DNA of 64,000 nucleotides from Streptomyces sp. MUM 2J (GTDB lineage: Bacteria; Actinomycetota; Actinomycetes; Streptomycetales; Streptomycetaceae). Below the pieces are notes generated by a model, which was not told where the DNA came from, ran no database searches, and worked only from the letters and a program-made list of their open reading frames with translations. Below, one piece after another: positions 1 through 9,303 of this stretch. Both the position numbers and the translations under genes were made by a program. The stretch covers positions 45,511-109,510 of the forward strand of contig NZ_JADWYM010000024.1 in the NCBI RefSeq assembly GCF_022414535.1, in the 5' to 3' direction. Numbering within the stretch: position 1 is the stretch's first letter; the number at the start of each line of letters is the position of its first letter.

Positions 1-3
1 GGC

Positions 4-501
4 CTACGAGAGGGTCGGTGCCGGCGACGGGCCGGTCAGGCCCCGCTCGGCGCGCCAGCCGTCCACGATGGCGGCCTGGAGGCCGAACATCTCGGCCCTC
101 TCGTCCGGCTCCTCGTGGTCGTAGCCCAGCAGGTGCAGCACACCGTGGACGGTGAGCAGTTGCAGCTCCTCGTCCATGGTGTGCTGCGTGGGAGCGTCGG
201 CGCCCTGCTTGGTGGCGACCTCCGGGCACAGCACGATGTCGCCGAGCAGGCCCTGCGGGGGCTCGTCGTCGTCCTTGGACGGCGGCCGGAGCTCGTCCAT
301 CGGGAAGGACATGACATCGGTCGGGCCGGGCAGGTCCATCCACTGCAGGTGCAGCTGCTCCATGGCACCGGTGTCCACGACGATCACCGACAGCTCGGAG
401 AGGGGGTGGATACGCATGCGCGCGAGCGCGTAGCGGGCGATGTCGAGGATCGCCTGCTCGTCGACCTCGGTACCGGACTCGTTGTTGACGTCGATCGACA
501 T
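4..501 (-). CDS. ybeY: Endoribonuclease YbeY
   Basis: Single-strand-specific endoribonuclease of the UPF0054 family, used in 16S rRNA 3'-end maturation and 70S quality control. The 165-residue protein has the usual family length. It carries the zinc-binding HGVLHLLGYDH signature, with three histidines in an H-x3-H-x5-H arrangement, near residue 118. The ATG start lies 14 bases after the phoH stop, so the two genes are almost certainly co-transcribed; phoH-ybeY is one of the most conserved bacterial gene pairs. The stop falls at the very edge of the window, so the next gene of this operon is not visible. Confidence 0.95.
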   Translation of the reverse strand: MSIDVNNESGTEVDEQAILDIARYALARMRIHPLSELSVIVVDTGAMEQLHLQWMDLPGPTDVMSFPMDELRPPSKDDDEPPQGLLGDIVLCPEVATKQGADAPTQHTMDEELQLLTVHGVLHLLGYDHEEPDERAEMFGLQAAIVDGWRAERGLTGPSPAPTLS

Positions 502-515
502 GGTGCTGTGCTTGT

Positions 516-1583
516 CTACTTCCCCTTGTGCCCGGACTTCCTCCGGCCGCCCTGGTGCGTGCCGTTCTCGGTGCCGTGCGTGCTGTCGTACTTCTCGTAC
601 GCGTCGACGATACGGCCGACCAGCTTGTGCCGTACGACATCGTGGGACGAGAGCCGGGAGAAGTGGACGTCCTCGACGCCCTCCAGGATCTCCTGCACCT
701 GCCGCAGACCGGACCTGGTGCCGCCCGGCAGGTCGACCTGCGTCACGTCACCGGTGACGACGATCTTCGAGTCGAACCCGAGGCGGGTGAGGAACATCTT
801 CATCTGCTCGGGGCTGGTGTTCTGGGCCTCGTCGAGGATGATGAAGGCGTCGTTGAGCGAGCGGCCCCGCATGTACGCCAGCGGCGCGACCTCGATGGTC
901 CCCGCCGCCATCAGCCGCGGGATGGAGTCCGGGTCGATCATGTCGTGCAGGGCGTCGTACAGCGGGCGCAGGTACGGGTCGATCTTCTCGTAGAGCGTCC
1001 CGGGCAGGAAGCCGAGCCGCTCACCCGCCTCGACCGCGGGGCGGGTCAGGATGATGCGGTTGACCTGCTTGGACTGCAGCGCCTGCACCGCCTTGGCCAT
1101 CGCCAGGTAGGTCTTGCCGGTGCCGGCCGGGCCGATGCCGAAGACCACCGTGTGCTTGTCGATCGCGTCGACGTAGCGCTTCTGGTTGAGGGTCTTGGGG
1201 CGGATCGTACGGCCGCGCGAGGACAGGATGTTCTGCGTGAGCACCTCGGCCGGTGTCTCCGTGGGGCCCTCCCCGTTCTCGCTCGCCTTGAGCATGGCGA
1301 TCGAGCGTTCCACTGCGTCCTCCGTCATCGGCTGCCCGGTGCGGAGCACCAGCATCATCTCGTCGAACACGCGCTGGATGAGGGCGACTTCCGCGGGATC
1401 GCCGACCGCGCTGATCTCATTGCCCCGGACATGGATGTCGGCCCCCGGGAAGGCCTTCTCGATCACGCGCAGGAGCGAGTCGCCGGAACCCAGCACGGTG
1501 ACCATGGGGTGCTGGGCGGGAACGGTGATCTGGGCTCGTGCCGGTCCCTGCGCGGGGGTGTGAGCTGTGGGTGTCTGAGTCAT
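516..1583 (-). CDS. phoH: PhoH family ATPase
   Basis: Cytoplasmic PhoH-like P-loop ATPase, generally associated with RNA metabolism although its exact activity is undefined. The 355-residue protein has a Walker A motif GPAGTGKT near residue 155 and a Walker B/DEAQ motif (IILDEAQNTSP) near residue 250. Between them is the PhoH-specific segment ERLGFLPGTLYEKIDPYLRP. About 35 N-terminal residues are rich in Thr, Pro and Ala and look disordered; a KH-like region may follow. The basic C-terminal tail (GGRRKSGHKGK) is common in actinobacterial homologues. It is the first gene of the phoH-ybeY pair and starts at an ATG. Confidence 0.95.
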   Translation of the reverse strand: MTQTPTAHTPAQGPARAQITVPAQHPMVTVLGSGDSLLRVIEKAFPGADIHVRGNEISAVGDPAEVALIQRVFDEMMLVLRTGQPMTEDAVERSIAMLKASENGEGPTETPAEVLTQNILSSRGRTIRPKTLNQKRYVDAIDKHTVVFGIGPAGTGKTYLAMAKAVQALQSKQVNRIILTRPAVEAGERLGFLPGTLYEKIDPYLRPLYDALHDMIDPDSIPRLMAAGTIEVAPLAYMRGRSLNDAFIILDEAQNTSPEQMKMFLTRLGFDSKIVVTGDVTQVDLPGGTRSGLRQVQEILEGVEDVHFSRLSSHDVVRHKLVGRIVDAYEKYDSTHGTENGTHQGGRRKSGHKGK

Positions 1584-1706
1584 GGGCCGGCGCTGTAGGC
1601 CTGCGCTTCCTCCTCGTCACGGCCGCGTAGCTGAGAGCGGCCTCGCGCTATCCAGGGTACGACGGAGGACCCACAACGCCGTAGGGCTTTTCGGTGAGGA
1701 GCGGGC

Positions 1707-2924
1707 TCAGACCGAGCTCCGGAAGCCGATCGTCGGCACCGCCCTGCGCAGCGGCCAGGGCCGGGCCCGCTCCAGCGGCACCAGCGCCGACAGGAAGGCG
1801 TACCGGCGCAGGGCGGCGGGGTCCTGGCGGTCCAGCGACCGCACCTTGCGCCACCACGCGGCGATCTCCGACCAGCCGGGCGCCGACAGCGAACCGCCGA
1901 ACTCCTGGACCGACAGGGCCGCGGTCAGGCCGGCGAACGCGAGCCGGTCCGCCAGCGGCCAGCCCGCGAGGGTACCGGTGACGAATCCGGCGACGAAGAC
2001 GTCTCCCGCCCCCGTCGGGTCCAGCGCCTCGACCGCGATCGCCGGGACCTCGGCCGTGCAGCCGGTGCGCCGGTCCACCGCGTAGGCGCCGTCCGCGCCG
2101 AGGGTGACGACCGCGAGCGGCACGTGCTCGGTGAGGGCGTGGGCGGCGGCCCGGGGGCTGTCGGCCCCGGTGTACCGCATCGCCTCCTCGGCGTTGGGCA
2201 GGAACGCCTCGCAGTGTTCGAGGTCGGCGAGCCCGGCGAGGTCCCACGCCCCGGTGTCGTCCCAGCCGACGTCGGCGAAGATGCGGGTGCCCCGGGCGGC
2301 GGCCTGGGCGATCCACGGCGCCCGCTCGCCCGGCACCAGCGAGGCGACGGCGGCGCGGGCGCGGGGCGGGCAGTCGGGAGCCGGTTCCTCGGGGGGCGGT
2401 TCGTGGCCGTGCGAGACCATCGTGCGCTCGCCCTCGTAGGCCATGGACACGGTGACCGGGGAGTGCCAGCCGGGGACCGTGCGGGACTGCGCCAGGTCGA
2501 TCCCCTCACCCTGCTCCAGGGCATCCCGGCAGTAGTCGCCGTAGTGGTCGTCCCCGAAGGCCGCCGCCAGCGCCGTGCGCAGGCCGAGGCGGGCGAGCGC
2601 CGTCGCCATGTTGGCCACGCCGCCCGGACTGGATCCCATGCCCCGCGCCCAGGACTCGGTCCCGCGCACGGGTGCGGAGTCGAGCCCGGTGAAGATGATG
2701 TCGAGGAAGACCGTGCCCGTCAGGTAGACGTCCCAGGGCGGGTCGGCGGGCGTGCGCAGGGCGGCGAGGGGGTCGACCTCGGCCTGGCGGTGCGGTCCCC
2801 GGGTGATGGGCGAGGGGCCCTTTCCGACAGGTCTACGGGCGGCGGGGCTCCTGGCCGTCCTGGGGGCGGGATCCGGTGCGGCGGGGTCCTTTCCGGTCCC
2901 CGGGGGCGAGGCGGACGCGGTCAC
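1707..2924 (-). CDS. PfkB-family carbohydrate kinase
   Basis: Ribokinase/PfkB-type sugar kinase, a cytoplasmic ATP-dependent phosphotransferase of unknown substrate. The 405-residue protein shows the first PfkB signature (GGVANMATALARLGL) near residue 100. The second signature, DPTGAGDVFVAGFV near residue 305, contains the catalytic Asp of GAGD. The first 60 or so residues are Pro/Ala-rich, have no family counterpart and are probably disordered. The GTG start is supported by AGGGAG about 8 bases upstream. It stands alone between phoH and the deaminase gene, so context gives no substrate clue; ribose, nucleoside or fructose-type substrates are all possible. Confidence 0.88.
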   Translation of the reverse strand: MTASASPPGTGKDPAAPDPAPRTARSPAARRPVGKGPSPITRGPHRQAEVDPLAALRTPADPPWDVYLTGTVFLDIIFTGLDSAPVRGTESWARGMGSSPGGVANMATALARLGLRTALAAAFGDDHYGDYCRDALEQGEGIDLAQSRTVPGWHSPVTVSMAYEGERTMVSHGHEPPPEEPAPDCPPRARAAVASLVPGERAPWIAQAAARGTRIFADVGWDDTGAWDLAGLADLEHCEAFLPNAEEAMRYTGADSPRAAAHALTEHVPLAVVTLGADGAYAVDRRTGCTAEVPAIAVEALDPTGAGDVFVAGFVTGTLAGWPLADRLAFAGLTAALSVQEFGGSLSAPGWSEIAAWWRKVRSLDRQDPAALRRYAFLSALVPLERARPWPLRRAVPTIGFRSSV

Positions 2925-3071
2925 GATGCGCTCCCTGGCGTGGTGCGGTTGCAGTCAGTCTGCACCACCGGGGTGGCGGAGGCCGCCCGTACGGCGGACT
3001 ACGGCCCTGCCGCCGCCTGCCGCCCTCGGCCCGCGGCCCCGGGCCCCGCGGGGCTCCGTGGCGGCAGGACC

Positions 3072-4061
3072 TCAGAACGTGTACGCCTCCACCTCGGCGA
3101 GACACCGGGCCCGCCGCTCCTCGTCGTCGTCCAGGAAGGACGCGAGGAAGGAGTTGCGCGCCAGCTCGCGCAGCCGGTCCTCGGTGAGGTGGAGGGTGTC
3201 CCGTACGGCGTCGAAGGTGTCGCCCGCGTAGCCGCCGAAGTAGGCGGGGTCGTCGGAGTTGACCGTGCACAGCAGGCCCGCGTCGAGCAGGGCGGGCAGG
3301 GGGTGCTCGGCGAGGGTGTCCACCACGCGCAGGCGCACGTTGGACAGCGGGCACAGCGTCAGCGGGACCCGCTCCCGCACCAGCCGCTCGACCAGAGCGG
3401 GATCCTCCAGGCAGCGCAGGCCGTGGTCGACGCGCTCGACCCCGAGGACGTCCAGGGCCTCGGTGATGTACGCGGGCGGGCCCTCCTCGCCGGCGTGCGC
3501 CACGCGGCGCAGCCCGAGCGCGGCGGCGGCCTCGTACACCTCGCGGAACGTCGCCGGCGGATGCCCGGCCTCGGCCGAGTCCAGCCCGACCCCGGTGATG
3601 CGGTCCAGGTGGGGCCGGGCCGCGAGGAGGGTCTCCATGGCCGAATCGGCGGACTCGTCGCGCAGGAAGCACAGGATGAGCCGGGTGGACACGCCGTGGT
3701 TCTGCTCGCTGCCGCCCAGCGCCCGCCACAGTCCCTCGACGACGGTGCCGATGTCCACGCCGCGCCGGGTGTGCGCCTGCGGGTCGAAGAAGATCTCCGC
3801 GTGCCGCACCCCCTGCGCCGCGGCCCGCGCGAGGTAGGCGTCGGCGAGGTCGGCGAAGTCCTGCTCGGTGCGCAGGACGGACAGCAGCTCGTAGTACAGG
3901 TCAAGGAAGGACTGGAGGTCCTCGAACCGGTACGCCGCGCGGAGTTCCCCGGTGTCGGCGTACCGCAGGCGCATGCCGTTGCGGGCGGCCAGCTCGAAGG
4001 CCAGCTCCGGCTCCAGTGTGCCTTCGACATGGAGGTGCAGTTCGGCTTTCGGGATGGGCAT
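3072..4061 (-). CDS. Adenosine/adenine deaminase family protein
   Basis: Zinc amidohydrolase of the adenosine deaminase family, 329 residues. The metal site is seen as HLHVEG near residue 10, HAGEEG near residue 190, and the SDDPAYFGG segment with its metal-binding Asp near residue 270. The segment CPLSNVRLRVV, followed by VNSDDPAYFGGY, resembles the adenine deaminase branch as I remember it more than classical adenosine deaminase, which usually has CPTSN. Substrate is therefore open: adenine, adenosine or a modified purine such as aminodeoxyfutalosine. I chose the ATG at 4061 over an in-frame TTG one codon upstream. A purine-salvage role is inference. Confidence 0.85.
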   Translation of the reverse strand: MPIPKAELHLHVEGTLEPELAFELAARNGMRLRYADTGELRAAYRFEDLQSFLDLYYELLSVLRTEQDFADLADAYLARAAAQGVRHAEIFFDPQAHTRRGVDIGTVVEGLWRALGGSEQNHGVSTRLILCFLRDESADSAMETLLAARPHLDRITGVGLDSAEAGHPPATFREVYEAAAALGLRRVAHAGEEGPPAYITEALDVLGVERVDHGLRCLEDPALVERLVRERVPLTLCPLSNVRLRVVDTLAEHPLPALLDAGLLCTVNSDDPAYFGGYAGDTFDAVRDTLHLTEDRLRELARNSFLASFLDDDEERRARCLAEVEAYTF

Positions 4062-4081
4062 CAAAGCATGCTACGGGCGAT

Positions 4082-4987
4082 TCACCTGCGTTTCGGTACC
4101 GGCACCCGTAGCAGGTCGTGAGCCACCGTCACATCGCCCTCGAAGCCGGCGGCCCGGGCCTGCCGCTCGAACTCGTCCGGATCCGTGTAGCGCTGGCTGA
4201 AGTGGGTGAGCACCAGGTGCCGCACGCCCGCCTCCCGTGCCACCGCGGCGGCCTGCCCGGCGGTGAGGTGCCCGAACTCCTCGGCCAGCTCGGCGTCCTC
4301 GTCGAGGAACGTCGACTCGATGACGAGCATGTCGCAGCCCTCGGCCAGCTCGTGCACGCCGTCGCACAGCCGGGTGTCCATGACGAACGCGAACCGCTGT
4401 CCGCGCCGGGCCTCGCTGACGTCCTCCAGCGCGACGCCGTTCAGCCGGCCCTCGCGCTGGATACGGCCGACGTCCGGTCCCGCGATGCCGTGGGCGGCGA
4501 GCCGGCCGGGCAGCATGCGGCGCCCGTCGGGCTCGGTGAGCCGGTAGCCGTAGGACTCGACGGGGTGGGAGAGGCGGCGGGCCGTGAGGCTGTACCCGCC
4601 GGTCCGGGCGATCACGCCGTCCGTGGCGACCGGGGCCTCGTCGATCCGCACCGTCTCACGGTAGGCGGTGGCGTATCGCAGCCGGTCGAAGAAGCGCCGG
4701 CCGGAGAGCGGGTAGTGGGCGGCGACCGGGTGCGGCACCTTGTCGAGGTTGATGCGCTGGATGACGCCCGCGAGGCCGAGCGAGTGGTCGCCGTGGAAGT
4801 GCGTGACGCAGATCCGGTTGATGTCGTGGGCGGCGACCCCGGCCCGCAGCATCTGCCGCTGGGTGCCCTCACCGGGGTCGAACAGGAAGCCCTCGCCGTC
4901 CCAGCGCAGCAGGTAGCCGTTGTGGTTGCGGTGCCGGGTCGGGACCTGGCTGGCGGTGCCGAGGACCACGAGCTCGCGTACGGACAC
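4082..4987 (-). CDS. rnz: Ribonuclease Z
   Basis: tRNA 3'-processing endonuclease of the metallo-beta-lactamase superfamily, which removes 3' trailers from pre-tRNAs that lack an encoded CCA. That fits this genome, because both tRNA-Ala genes in this window lack CCA. The 301-residue protein has the histidine motif THFHGDHSLGL near residue 62 and VIESTFLDED near residue 225. A final metal-ligand block, HLVLTHFSQRY, lies near residue 258. The GTG start is followed directly by the expected first strand (RELVVLGTASQVPTRHRN). Its stop is 20 bases from the deaminase start, so the HIT gene, rnz and the deaminase probably share a transcript. Confidence 0.95.
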   Translation of the reverse strand: MSVRELVVLGTASQVPTRHRNHNGYLLRWDGEGFLFDPGEGTQRQMLRAGVAAHDINRICVTHFHGDHSLGLAGVIQRINLDKVPHPVAAHYPLSGRRFFDRLRYATAYRETVRIDEAPVATDGVIARTGGYSLTARRLSHPVESYGYRLTEPDGRRMLPGRLAAHGIAGPDVGRIQREGRLNGVALEDVSEARRGQRFAFVMDTRLCDGVHELAEGCDMLVIESTFLDEDAELAEEFGHLTAGQAAAVAREAGVRHLVLTHFSQRYTDPDEFERQARAAGFEGDVTVAHDLLRVPVPKRR

Positions 4988-4992
4988 GGCGC

Positions 4993-5346
4993 CTACCCGG
5001 GAGGCCAGTTCAGGCCACGGCCGCCGAGGACGTGGGCGTGCGCGTGCCAGACCGTCTGCCCGGCGCCGCTGCCGGTGTTGAAGACGACGCGGTAGCTGTC
5101 CAGCTTGTCCTCGTCGGCGACCGACCCGCTCTCGCGCAGCACGTCCGCGGCGAGCTCGGGGGCGTGGGCGGCGAGTTCGGCGGCGTTGCGGTAGTGCGCC
5201 TTGGGGATCACCAGGACGTGGGTCGGTGCCTGGGGGTTGATGTCCCGGAAGGCGACCGTCGTCTCCGTCTCACGCACGATCGTCGCGGGAATGGTGCCTG
5301 CGACGATCTTGCAGAACAGGCAGTCGTCCTGTGGCTCGCCCGCCAT
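4993..5346 (-). CDS. HIT-family (HINT-like) nucleotide hydrolase
   Basis: Small cytoplasmic histidine-triad protein of the HINT branch, which typically hydrolyses adenosine phosphoramidates. The 117 residues cover the whole fold. An N-terminal CLFCKI motif is present, as in bacterial HinT proteins. The C-terminal triad HAHAHVLGGRGLNWPPG ends in the same WPPG as eukaryotic HINT1. The ATG start has a strong GAGGAGG sequence 7 bases upstream. It precedes rnz by only 5 bases, implying co-transcription. The physiological substrate cannot be read from the sequence. Confidence 0.93.
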   Translation of the reverse strand: MAGEPQDDCLFCKIVAGTIPATIVRETETTVAFRDINPQAPTHVLVIPKAHYRNAAELAAHAPELAADVLRESGSVADEDKLDSYRVVFNTGSGAGQTVWHAHAHVLGGRGLNWPPG

Positions 5347-5423
5347 GCGGGTGCCTCCTCACGCGGGGCGGATCTCTGACGGGGGCATCGTATCGGCAGC
5401 GGCCCACCGCCCGGCCGAGCCGG

Positions 5424-8400
5424 TCACGGCAGTGCGGGCGGCACCTTCGCCGGGCGTTCCTCCAGCGCGGCCAGCGCCAGCCGCACGGCCTCGTCCAGTT
5501 GCGCGTCCCGCCCCGCGGCGTAGTCCTGGGGCCGCTGCACGACCTCCACGTCGGGGTCCACGCCGTGGTTCTCCACGCCCCACTGCACGCCCTCCAGCCA
5601 GATGGCGTACTTCGGCTGGGTCACCAGCGTGCCGTCGACCAGCCGGTACCGGCTGTCGATGCCGATGACGCCGCCCCAGGTCCGCGTGCCGACGACCGGG
5701 CCGAGCCCGAGCGCCTTGATCGCGGCGTTGACGATGTCTCCGTCGGACCCGGAGAACTCGTTGGCGACGGCGACGACCGGCCCGCGGGGCGCGTCCTGCG
5801 GATAGCTGAAGGGGCGCATGCCGCGCGGCACGTCCCAGCCGACGATCCGCCGGGCCAGCTTCTCGACGACGAGCTGGGAGGTGTGGCCACCGCGGTTCTC
5901 GCGGACGTCGACGACGAGCCCTTCGCGGGCCACCTCCACCCGCAGGTCGCGGTGGATCTGCGCCCAGCCGGGCGCCTGCATGTCGGGCACGTGCAGGTAG
6001 CCGAGCCGGCCGCCGGACGTCTCGTGGACGTAGGCCCTGCGGTCGGCGACCCAGGCGTGGTAGCGCAGCGGTTCCTCGTCGGCGACCGGCACGACGACGG
6101 CGTAGCGGGCCTCGCCGCCCCCGGACGGCGAGACGGTCAGCTCGATCGGCTTGCCCGCCGTACCGACCAGCAGCGGCCCCGGCCCGGTCACCGGGTCGAC
6201 GGGCCGGCCGCCGACCGCGACGATCGCGTCGCCCGGCCGCACCGCGACGCCGGGAGCGGCGAGCGGGGAGCGGGCGTCGGGGTCGGAGGTCTCCGCGGGC
6301 AGGATCCGGTCGATGCGCCAGTGACCGTCCTCGTGCCGGGATATGTCGGCGCCGAGCAGCCCCTGCCGGGGGCCGTTGCCGGTGCTGCCGCGCGGGATGA
6401 CGTAGGCGTGCGAGGTGCCGAGTTCGCCCTGCACCTCCCACAGCAGGTCGACGAGGTCGTCGTGGGTGGCGACGCGCGCCAGCACCGGCCGGTAGCGGTC
6501 GAGGACGCCGTCCCAGTCGACGCCGCCCATGTCGGCGCGCCAGAAGTTGTCCCGCATGATCCGCCCGGTCTCCTCGAACATCTGCCGCCACTCGGCGGCC
6601 GGGTCGAGGAGGTGGCGGACGCGGCCGAGGTCGACGGTGATGTTGGTGTCGCTGTCCTCGTCGCCGGAGGCCCGCCGGTCGCTGGGGACGACCTTCAGCC
6701 GGTCGTCGGCCCACAGCAGCAGCCGCTTGCCGTCGCCACTGACCTCGAAGTGGTCCGCGTCGGCGGCGAGATGCTCGATGCGCTGCTGGGCGAGGTCGTA
6801 ACGCTCCAGCTCGGTCTTGGGGTCCGGGTCCTGCGGGGTGGCCCGGGACGAGCCCAGTACTCCGCGCACCGGGTGCCGCAGCCACAGCACGCCGTCCTTG
6901 GCGGCCCGCAGGTTGGAGTAGCGGGCGGCCTCCACCGGGAACGGCACGATGCGGTCGGCGAGTTGCTCCAGGTCGATCCGGGTGGCCGGGGTGCCCTCGC
7001 CCTCCGCGTTCTCGTCCTTGTCGGGCGAGTCGAAGGGCCGCCCGTGCCGCTGCGGACCGAACGGCGACGGCGTCGTGGCGGCCAGGGTGATCAGGTGCGG
7101 CCGGGACGTCTCGACGAAGGCCAGGTCGAAGACGTGCTCGTCGTAGACCGGGTCGAAGGACCGCGAGGACAGGAAGGCGAGGTGCTTGCCGTCGAGGGTG
7201 AACGCGGGAGCGTAGTCGTGGAACCGCAGCGGGGTCGCCTCGGTGACCGACAGGTCGGTGGTGTTGGCGAGCTTGAGCTGGCTGAGCGGACGCGGCCCGG
7301 GGTGCGCCCAGGCCAGCCATCCGGAGTCGGGCGAGAAAGTCAGCCCGGAGGCGTCGCCGTCCTCGCTGCGGTCGGCCTCCCGCACCTCGCCGCTCTCCCG
7401 CTCGACGAGCAGGACGCGCCCGTCGTGGCTGGCGACCGCTGCCCGGCTGCCGTCCGGCGCCATGGCCAGGTCGAGCACCCGGCCGAGCTGCCCGGCGGCG
7501 ATCCGGCGGGGGGTCGCACCGGGGGCGAGCCCGGCGGCGGGCGCGAACTCCAGCGCGTCGTCGCCCTCGGCGTCGGTCACCCACACCACCCACTCCTCGC
7601 CCCCGGCGCGGAAGGCGCGGGGCCGGCGGGCGCGTACGCCGGGCTCGGCGGCGAGCGCCCGGGCCGGGCCGGACCGGTGGGTGACCCAGTGGACACCGCC
7701 GCGCACGCACACGGCGCTGCCGCGGGCGGTGTGGTCGGGCGACGCCGAGGAGAACCAGCGGGCGGCGGCGACCGGGTAGGGCTGCTGGTCGACGCGGGGC
7801 CCGCCGAGCCGGACGTCCAGCACACGCGGCTCGGCGCCGTCGAGGTCGTCGAGGATCCACAGCTCGCCGGCGGACGCGTAGACGACGCGGCTCCCGTCGC
7901 CGGAGGCGTGGCGGGCGTAGAAGCCGTCGAGGGGGGTGTGCCGCCGCAGGTCGGACCCGTCGGCCAGGGACGAGTACAGCGCGCCGGTGCCCTCGTGGTC
8001 GGACAGGAAGGCGATCCGCTCCCCCACCCACACCGGGCATTCGAGGTTCCCGTCGAGTTCCTCGTGCAGGCGGGCGAAGTCCCCCTCGCCCTCCCGGTCG
8101 ATCCACAGTTTGCCCGCCGTGCCGCCCCGGTAGCGCTTCCAGTGGGCGGCCTCCCGGCCGCCGGCGGACAGCAGCACGGTGTGCGGGCCGTGGGCGACGT
8201 CGCCCACGAGGCCGTACGGCAGCCGCTCGGCCGGCCCGCCGTCCAACGGCACGGCGTGCGCCCAGGTGCGGCGCAGGCTGGTCTGACCGTGGGTGGTGAG
8301 GGCCAGGACCCGGCCGTCCGGCGTCCAGCCGCGCACCTGGGTGCGCCAACTGCCCCAGTGGGTCAGCCTCCTGGCGGGGCCGCCGTCGACCGGGGCGACG

Positions 8401-8615
8401 TGCACCTCGGGGGCGCCGTCGCGGGTGGACGTCCAGGCGAGGGTGGTTCCGTCGGGCGAGATGCGCGGCAGGGTCACGGCCACGTTGTCGGCGCTGACCC
8501 GCCAGGCACGTCCGCCGGCGACGGGCGCGAGCCAGACGTCGTCCTCGGCGGTGAAGGCGACCAACTCGCCGTGCAGATGAGGAAACCTGAGGTAGGACGC
8601 GGGCGACTGTGTCAC
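5424..8615 (-). CDS. Tricorn protease homologue
   Basis: Very large peptidase (1063 residues) related to the archaeal tricorn protease, which trims peptides released by the proteasome. The first 680 residues read as beta-propeller repeats, with blades such as FPHLHGELVAFTAEDDVWL and LTFSPDSGWLAWAHPG. A PDZ region follows around residues 770-850 (APGVAVRPGDAIVAVGG). A serine-peptidase core then runs to the C-terminus. Candidate catalytic residues are Ser-His in GTSHAY near 733, Ser in GSDGD near 955 and Glu in VENHG near 1014, matching the known Ser-His-Ser-Glu tetrad. GTG start with AGGGTG upstream. No signal peptide is evident, so it is probably cytoplasmic. Confidence 0.93.
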   Translation of the reverse strand: MTQSPASYLRFPHLHGELVAFTAEDDVWLAPVAGGRAWRVSADNVAVTLPRISPDGTTLAWTSTRDGAPEVHVAPVDGGPARRLTHWGSWRTQVRGWTPDGRVLALTTHGQTSLRRTWAHAVPLDGGPAERLPYGLVGDVAHGPHTVLLSAGGREAAHWKRYRGGTAGKLWIDREGEGDFARLHEELDGNLECPVWVGERIAFLSDHEGTGALYSSLADGSDLRRHTPLDGFYARHASGDGSRVVYASAGELWILDDLDGAEPRVLDVRLGGPRVDQQPYPVAAARWFSSASPDHTARGSAVCVRGGVHWVTHRSGPARALAAEPGVRARRPRAFRAGGEEWVVWVTDAEGDDALEFAPAAGLAPGATPRRIAAGQLGRVLDLAMAPDGSRAAVASHDGRVLLVERESGEVREADRSEDGDASGLTFSPDSGWLAWAHPGPRPLSQLKLANTTDLSVTEATPLRFHDYAPAFTLDGKHLAFLSSRSFDPVYDEHVFDLAFVETSRPHLITLAATTPSPFGPQRHGRPFDSPDKDENAEGEGTPATRIDLEQLADRIVPFPVEAARYSNLRAAKDGVLWLRHPVRGVLGSSRATPQDPDPKTELERYDLAQQRIEHLAADADHFEVSGDGKRLLLWADDRLKVVPSDRRASGDEDSDTNITVDLGRVRHLLDPAAEWRQMFEETGRIMRDNFWRADMGGVDWDGVLDRYRPVLARVATHDDLVDLLWEVQGELGTSHAYVIPRGSTGNGPRQGLLGADISRHEDGHWRIDRILPAETSDPDARSPLAAPGVAVRPGDAIVAVGGRPVDPVTGPGPLLVGTAGKPIELTVSPSGGGEARYAVVVPVADEEPLRYHAWVADRRAYVHETSGGRLGYLHVPDMQAPGWAQIHRDLRVEVAREGLVVDVRENRGGHTSQLVVEKLARRIVGWDVPRGMRPFSYPQDAPRGPVVAVANEFSGSDGDIVNAAIKALGLGPVVGTRTWGGVIGIDSRYRLVDGTLVTQPKYAIWLEGVQWGVENHGVDPDVEVVQRPQDYAAGRDAQLDEAVRLALAALEERPAKVPPALP

Positions 8616-8660
8616 GCGATCACCCTATGCAGCGCAGGCGCCCGTGCACAGGGGAACGGA

Positions 8661-9212
8661 TCACTTCCCCTCGACGGGGTGGCACTGCGGGTCCTGCTGG
8701 CACCAGAGGGTCCGGGTGACGGTCACCGTCACCGTGGGCTGCCCCGGCCGCCCCGGCTGACCGCCGCCGGGCGGCGGACCGACCGGCGAGGGCGTCGTGT
8801 CGCACGTGCCGAGCCCGCCGACGTGGAACACCTGCTTGCCGCCGACCTTCGCGACGAGGTCCCCGCGCACGCAGGACCCGGAGACGGCCCGCGTGACCCT
8901 GCCGGTGACGACGATGTCCCGGCCGTCGTCGGTCCTGCCCTGGCAGTCGACGGTGGCGACGGTGGCCGTGCCCGCCGAGGGGGTGGCACCGTGGGAGCCG
9001 TAGCCGGACGTGCAGTTGAGCCAGCGCACACCGGTGTGCTGCCGCTGCAGTTCCGCCGTCGCGGTCCGGTCGGTGGTGTACGCGACGGTCGCTGCGCTCA
9101 CCCCGCCCGGATCACACGCCGTGGCGCCGCCGAGGGCCACCGCGGCGAACGCCGCCGCGGCGGCGGCCCGCGCGGCGCGCTGCCGCTGCCGAATGCGCCT
9201 GAATGCCGCCAT
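8661..9212 (-). CDS. Small secreted or lipid-anchored protein of unknown function
   Basis: Unrecognised 183-residue protein. It begins with a basic segment (MAAFRRIRQRQRAAR), then an Ala-rich hydrophobic stretch ending in GGATACDPGG. This looks like a Sec signal peptide, with either a weak lipobox (A-T-A-C) or a signal peptidase I site. The mature part has four further cysteines before the tail (NCTSGY, VDCQG, SCVRG, GTCDT), consistent with disulfides outside the cell. A Pro/Gly linker and a short C-terminal WCQQDPQCHP segment follow. A longer reading frame extends upstream, but this ATG places the signal peptide correctly. It lies downstream of rsmE on the same strand. Confidence 0.72.
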   Translation of the reverse strand: MAAFRRIRQRQRAARAAAAAAFAAVALGGATACDPGGVSAATVAYTTDRTATAELQRQHTGVRWLNCTSGYGSHGATPSAGTATVATVDCQGRTDDGRDIVVTGRVTRAVSGSCVRGDLVAKVGGKQVFHVGGLGTCDTTPSPVGPPPGGGQPGRPGQPTVTVTVTRTLWCQQDPQCHPVEGK

Positions 9213-9303
9213 GGAGGGCAGCCTGCCACCGACCGGGCCGCCGGGGTAGAGGGCCTGCGGTCCTCGGCGCGGGCCGCGCGACGGGGCGGCCCGCACACAA
9301 CGG

